From: Streptomyces camponoticapitis
GTDB taxonomy: Bacteria; Actinomycetota; Actinomycetes; Streptomycetales; Streptomycetaceae
Reading direction: 5' to 3'
NCBI RefSeq assembly: GCF_014646115.1
Contig: NZ_BMMV01000021.1
Location: forward strand, 93,136 to 157,135
Length of the DNA stretch: 64,000 bases
Shown here: in pieces, positions 60,776 through 64,000 of the stretch
How positions within the stretch are numbered: the stretch's first letter is position 1
How the letters are laid out: each line of letters starts with the position of its first letter
Notes under the pieces: model-generated
What the model saw: the letters and a program-made list of their open reading frames with translations, nothing else
Database searches by the model: none
Told to the model about the DNA's origin: nothing
Program-made: the position numbers and the translations under genes

Positions 60776-61036
60776 GTCGTACCTACTTTCCTCGTTCCGC
60801 GCCTGTCAGCTCCGCAGGTGGGAGCAGTCCGAGGCTCGCGACACTCGGGGGATCCCATAGCACTGCGATGAATGCACCTAATATCCGATATATCTCATTC
60901 TCATGCACACAGGAGGAGGGCGACGCGATGCTACACAGAGCAACCACCAGCATGAGAATCAATACGCTTTGAGTGATTTCATACGGGGATTTGGATCCCG
61001 CGCCGCGTCACCCGCGGTGACCGACCGGAGGGCAAG
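60776..61036. promoter_or_regulatory. Divergent promoter region with a short leader ORF
   Basis: This 261-base gap has an inverted repeat ATATC-c-GATAT at 60881-60891 and a 14-codon ORF (ATG 60928 to TGA 60972: MLHRATTSMRINTL) with an excellent AGGAGGAGGG site six bases before it. The strong site on so short an ORF suggests a leader peptide upstream of the DUF1330 gene (61037). The ribosome binding site of DUF1330 is GGAGGG before 61037. Confidence 0.5.
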
Positions 61037-61390
61037 ATGAGCACCTACCTGATCAACCACCTGCGCATCCCCGGCGGCGTGCCGAACGAGCAGGGTCTGA
61101 CGTACCTGGAGCACGTCGAGGAGACCGCCAGGCCGTTCGGCGGCAGATGGCTGGCGCAGGGCGAGGGGGAGGTGGTCGAGGGCGCCTGGCCGGGCACGGT
61201 GGTGCTGATGGAGTTCCCGAGCATGGAGGACGCCCGGAACTGGTACGACTCCCCCGCGTACCGGGCGATCCGGCCACTGCGGACCGACAACTCCATCAGC
61301 GACTTGATCCTGGTGGACGGCGTCGGCCCCGACTACACTGTGGCCGGCTTCGCCCAGGACGTGCGCGCGGCGATCGCATCCCGTAGCTAG
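61037..61390 (+). CDS. DUF1330 domain-containing protein
   Basis: A 117-residue dimeric alpha-beta-barrel protein: TYLINHLRIPGGVPNEQGLT, VVEGAWPGTVVLMEFPSMED, and ARNWYDSPAYRAIRPLRTDN, typical of DUF1330. Function is not known. ATG 61037 has GGAGGG. It is convergent with the amidase gene. The upstream leader ORF may regulate it. Confidence 0.87.
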   Translation: MSTYLINHLRIPGGVPNEQGLTYLEHVEETARPFGGRWLAQGEGEVVEGAWPGTVVLMEFPSMEDARNWYDSPAYRAIRPLRTDNSISDLILVDGVGPDYTVAGFAQDVRAAIASRS

Positions 61391-61473
61391 CGGCCTGTCC
61401 CGGATCGGCCTTTCCGGCGGAACGCGACAGTCGGCCGGGATGTTCTCCACGCGCGAGGACCGCCTGCGCGAGC

Positions 61474-62919
61474 TCAGTTCAGTGGCGGGGGCTCGAAGCT
61501 TCCGTAGCGCTGTTCAAGCAACTCGGCAAAGCGGATGCAGCTGAGATCCTGGCGAAGGGGGCCGATGATCTGGACGCCGATCGGTAGCCCGTCGCGGGAG
61601 CGCGCGATCGGCGCGATGGTCGCGGGCAGGCCGGGGGCACTCGCGATCCCGGACCAGACGAGTTGGTCGGGGTAGCTGTACGTTCCGCCGTCGATCGAGA
61701 TCGTACGCGACCACTGATCGGCGCTGTGGTCGTGCGGGAACGTGGTTGTCGGCGACGGCGGGCAGAGGACGAAGTCGAACTCGGAGAAGAGCCTGGACCA
61801 CTCCTCCCGATGACGGGCGCGGACCGCGTCCGTCTCAATCCACGCGCGGTAGCTCAGCGCGGCGCCACGTGCTCGTTCGGCGGCGAGTCCCGTGTCCCCG
61901 GGGTCGACGCCGGTCGCCCGAATGCGGGCCTCCTCGTAGGCCGCCGGCGGATAGGACGAGGCGATCGACGCGAGCAGCAGACGCATATACACCCGGGCCG
62001 CCTCGACCTGGTCGGGAAGGAGATCGCTGTGTCGGCTCACCCGCACGCCGTCAGTACGCAGTCCCTTTGCCAGCTCGGCCAGGGCCGCACGCACCTCGCC
62101 CGAGGTCGGGATGAGCGGGTGGTCGTCGAGAACCAGCACCCTGCAGGTGGCCAGGTCGCTCATGACCTGCCGGTGTCCGCTGTCGACGTCCACACCGGAC
62201 AGGACGTTGAACACGACGGCGAGATCCCGCGCACCACGTGCCATCGGGCCGATCACGCTGAGGTCGCGGCTGTAGTCGAGCGGAAGGCTGGGCGGCGCGA
62301 CGTGGCCCCGTGACGGCAGCAACCCGAAAGTGGACTTGTGCGCGTAGACGCCGGTGAAGTGCGCGGGCACGCGAAGGGATCCCGCGATGTCGGAGCCGAT
62401 CGAGACCGTCCCGAAGCCGACGGCAAGGGCGGCCGCGGAGCCTCCCGACGACCCTCCCGGCGTCCGGGTGGGGTCCCAGGGATTGCTGGTGGTGCCGTAG
62501 ATCGGGTTGTAGGTCTGTAGGTCTCCCAGACCGACGGGCACGTTCGTCTTGCCGAGGACCACCGCGCCTGCCACCTTCAGCCGATGCACCGCGACGGCGT
62601 CCTCGGCGGGGACGAAGTCCGCGAACGGCGGGATGCCCCAGGTGGTCGGCAGTCCGGCGACGTTGAAGGATTCCTTCACTGTCACCGGGATACCGAGCAG
62701 CGGCCCGCGCTCGCCCCGGCCTCGCGCGGCGTCGGCGGCGCGGGCTGCCGCGAGTGCGCGATCGAAGTCCCTCACCACGACCGCGTTGATCTCCCCGTCG
62801 AGCCTCTCGATGCGGTTGATCGCCTGTTCGGCCAGCTCGACCGCCGACACGTCGCGACGGTCGAGGAGTTCGGCCTGCTCGGCTGCGGTGCGGTAGACGT
62901 CGTCGTCGGTATTGCTCAT
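61474..62919 (-). CDS. Amidase signature family hydrolase
   Basis: A 481-residue amidase. The Ser-Ser-Lys triad is present: Lys in IPVTVKESFNV (about residue 80), and the conserved GGSSGGSAAALAVGFGTVSI stretch (about 155-180) with the cis-Ser, then nucleophile Ser in GSDIAGSLRVPA. The C-terminal SAPGLPATIAPIARS region is regular. It hydrolyses an amide of unknown structure. It is divergent from the HxlR gene at 63032, which probably controls it. ATG 62919 is the only reasonable start. Confidence 0.9.
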   Translation of the reverse strand: MSNTDDDVYRTAAEQAELLDRRDVSAVELAEQAINRIERLDGEINAVVVRDFDRALAAARAADAARGRGERGPLLGIPVTVKESFNVAGLPTTWGIPPFADFVPAEDAVAVHRLKVAGAVVLGKTNVPVGLGDLQTYNPIYGTTSNPWDPTRTPGGSSGGSAAALAVGFGTVSIGSDIAGSLRVPAHFTGVYAHKSTFGLLPSRGHVAPPSLPLDYSRDLSVIGPMARGARDLAVVFNVLSGVDVDSGHRQVMSDLATCRVLVLDDHPLIPTSGEVRAALAELAKGLRTDGVRVSRHSDLLPDQVEAARVYMRLLLASIASSYPPAAYEEARIRATGVDPGDTGLAAERARGAALSYRAWIETDAVRARHREEWSRLFSEFDFVLCPPSPTTTFPHDHSADQWSRTISIDGGTYSYPDQLVWSGIASAPGLPATIAPIARSRDGLPIGVQIIGPLRQDLSCIRFAELLEQRYGSFEPPPLN

Positions 62920-63031
62920 GACGGCTTCCTTTCAGGCGTCAGCGTCCGACGGCCTGGCCCCAGCTGACTTGATGATGTAGAAGTCAGAAGCTAGCATCCA
63001 GCTACCAGATCGGATAGTCAGGGGAGGGCGG

Positions 63032-63547
63032 ATGTCGGTCAGCCTCGAAGGCGCGCTCGCCGACCGCGGCAGGTGGCGGATCGACAACTGCTCCATCGCC
63101 ATGGCGATGGAGGTGCTCGGTGCGCGCTCCACCATGCTCGTCCTCAGGGAGGCGCTGTACGGTACGCGGCGCTTCGACGACTTCGTACGCCGCACGCACA
63201 GCACGGACGCGATCGTGGCGTCGCGGCTGAAGCGCCTCACCGAACTCGGGATTTTGGCCAAACAGCCCTACCGGGAAGCGGGCAAGCGCACCCGCAGCGA
63301 ATACTGCCTCACCGCGATGGGGCGCGACCTCCTTCCCGTGGTCTTCGGACTCATGCAGTGGGGAAGCAGGCATCTGCAGCCTGAGGGGAAGGGCCCGCTC
63401 ACGCTCGTCGAGCGCACCACCGGAGAGCCGGTCGTGATCGAGGCCCGGAGCGGGGACGGAAGGTCTCTGGGAATGGACGAGTTGGCCCTGGTGGCGAACT
63501 TCCCGATTGACGTCGCATCCTCGGACGACGACGGCTCCTCGATCTAG
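63032..63547 (+). CDS. HxlR family transcriptional regulator
   Basis: A 171-residue regulator with the HxlR winged helix: NCSIAMAMEVLGARSTMLVL, REALYGTRRFDDFVRRTHST and IVASRLKRLTELGILAKQPY. A GGAGGGCGG site precedes ATG 63032. Residues ~115-171 are a C-terminal extension. Divergent from the amidase gene with a 112-base shared region that contains TAGC-atcca-GCTA. Probably a repressor of that gene. Confidence 0.9.
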   Translation: MSVSLEGALADRGRWRIDNCSIAMAMEVLGARSTMLVLREALYGTRRFDDFVRRTHSTDAIVASRLKRLTELGILAKQPYREAGKRTRSEYCLTAMGRDLLPVVFGLMQWGSRHLQPEGKGPLTLVERTTGEPVVIEARSGDGRSLGMDELALVANFPIDVASSDDDGSSI

Positions 63548-63858
63548 GCGACGACATCGAACCCGACCATCAGGCCTCGACCTACGCGTGATGCCGATGC
63601 GGACGGCCATGCCCGACACAGAATTCGAGCACGCGATCTGGGCGCCCACCCGGAACCGCCGTTCGACCCGTTCCGGAACCCGAAGGCCCAACGTGAACTG
63701 GTCACCGCCGCTCCGGCGGCGTCTACCTGCCTCCCACGACGGTGTGTTCGCCGCGGTGGTCAACGACTACAGGCGGTTTGACGAGGTGGTCGACCTCCGG
63801 ACCGGCGAGGTGACTCCGGCTCTGGACATCCAGGGTGATCAGGAAGAGACAGTGCGAC
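63548..63858. other. Edge region, unresolved
   Basis: About 310 bases. One plus frame reads VFAAVVNDYRRFDEVVDLRT and continues to IQGDQEETVRRV, which looks like real protein, but no start or family is visible and an upstream frame change is needed to lengthen it. It may be a truncated or frameshifted gene running to the right edge. Confidence 0.3.
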
Positions 63859-64000
63859 GTGTCCTCGGTCGCAGAGATCGACCCGGCTCGGACCGTCCTC
63901 GGACTCCCAGACATTGCTCTCGATCCGTTGGTCGAGATCCCATACCGCAGGGATCCCGATTGGATGCCATATCAAGCCGTCGTCCAGGACGCCCCCGCCC
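63859..64000 (+). CDS. Hypothetical protein, 3' end beyond window
   Basis: A frame opening at GTG 63859 with an AGGAAGAG site 9 bases before it, reading VSSVAEIDPARTVLGLPDIA, then LDPLVEIPYRRDPDWMPYQA and open to the window edge (47 codons). Soluble composition; no recognised family. It might be the second half of the frame described just upstream, joined by a one-base shift. Confidence 0.4.
   Translation, partial: MSSVAEIDPARTVLGLPDIALDPLVEIPYRRDPDWMPYQAVVQDAPA

Noticed and set aside
1..64000. Secondary-metabolite gene cluster
   Set aside because: Isolated ABM, cupin, methyltransferase and FAD oxidase genes are present, but no polyketide, peptide synthetase or terpene core enzyme.

Overview
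The window is about 70% G+C, with Streptomyces-type codon use and gene families (CGNR zinc-finger regulators, DUF6381, DUF6000, Tat-type lipoprotein solute-binding proteins, an F420-type luciferase-like enzyme, many TetR/LacI/AraC/HxlR regulators). It is best read as a chromosomal segment of a Streptomyces or close relative. Roughly 50 genes or gene remnants are supported. There is no rRNA, CRISPR array or complete mobile element, and one tRNA gene (tRNA-Sec). Most long antisense ORFs in this G+C-rich DNA are shadows and are left out.

Layout. 1-2.8 kb: small unknown genes, a nuclease-domain remnant and a VOC protein. 3.1-6.8 kb: one large secreted phosphodiester glycosidase/metallophosphoesterase, ending at a 34-bp palindromic terminator. 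7-11.7 kb: an arabinose-type operon on the minus strand (solute-binding protein, two permeases, GH51 arabinofuranosidase). 12.2-14.8 kb: AraC regulator, hemerythrin-like protein and luciferase-like oxidoreductase. 14.9-19.7 kb: MFS/CGNR pair, TraR/DksA-type zinc protein, SDR/TetR pair, remnant of a second CGNR gene, thioesterase. 20-28.2 kb: alpha-galactoside-type locus, with a secreted six-hairpin glycosidase divergent from an operon of solute-binding protein, two permeases, GH36 enzyme and LacI regulator. The divergent promoter region carries a mirrored operator.

28.3-42.1 kb is the most interesting part: a complete selenocysteine island. A translationally coupled trio (acyl-CoA-dehydrogenase-like flavoprotein, PhnD-like binding protein without signal peptide, TusA-like/di-iron ferritin-like fusion) precedes selA, selB, the tRNA-Sec gene and selD. 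A selenocysteine formate dehydrogenase alpha subunit follows (in-frame UGA at codon 190 plus a SECIS-like hairpin), then the divergent beta subunit, membrane subunit and a 53-residue coupled small ORF. SelA charges tRNA-Sec with selenium donated by SelD, SelB delivers it to the UGA, and the only selenoprotein visible here is the dehydrogenase. The selB stop codon is the exact antisense of the tRNA-Sec anticodon.

42-64 kb is an accessory, partly decaying region: a PP2C-type phosphatase, Nudix, two methyltransferases, ADP-ribosylglycohydrolase, ArsR/MFS operon, Imm53 orphan immunity gene, a cell-envelope lipoprotein, TetR/methyltransferase pair, cupin, ABM, DUF1330, amidase/HxlR pair. IS110 and IS630 transposases are present as internally deleted remnants. 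Four otherwise well-conserved genes (HIT, an unknown protein, MFS, FAD oxidase) each carry a single small indel, either true decay or base-calling error.
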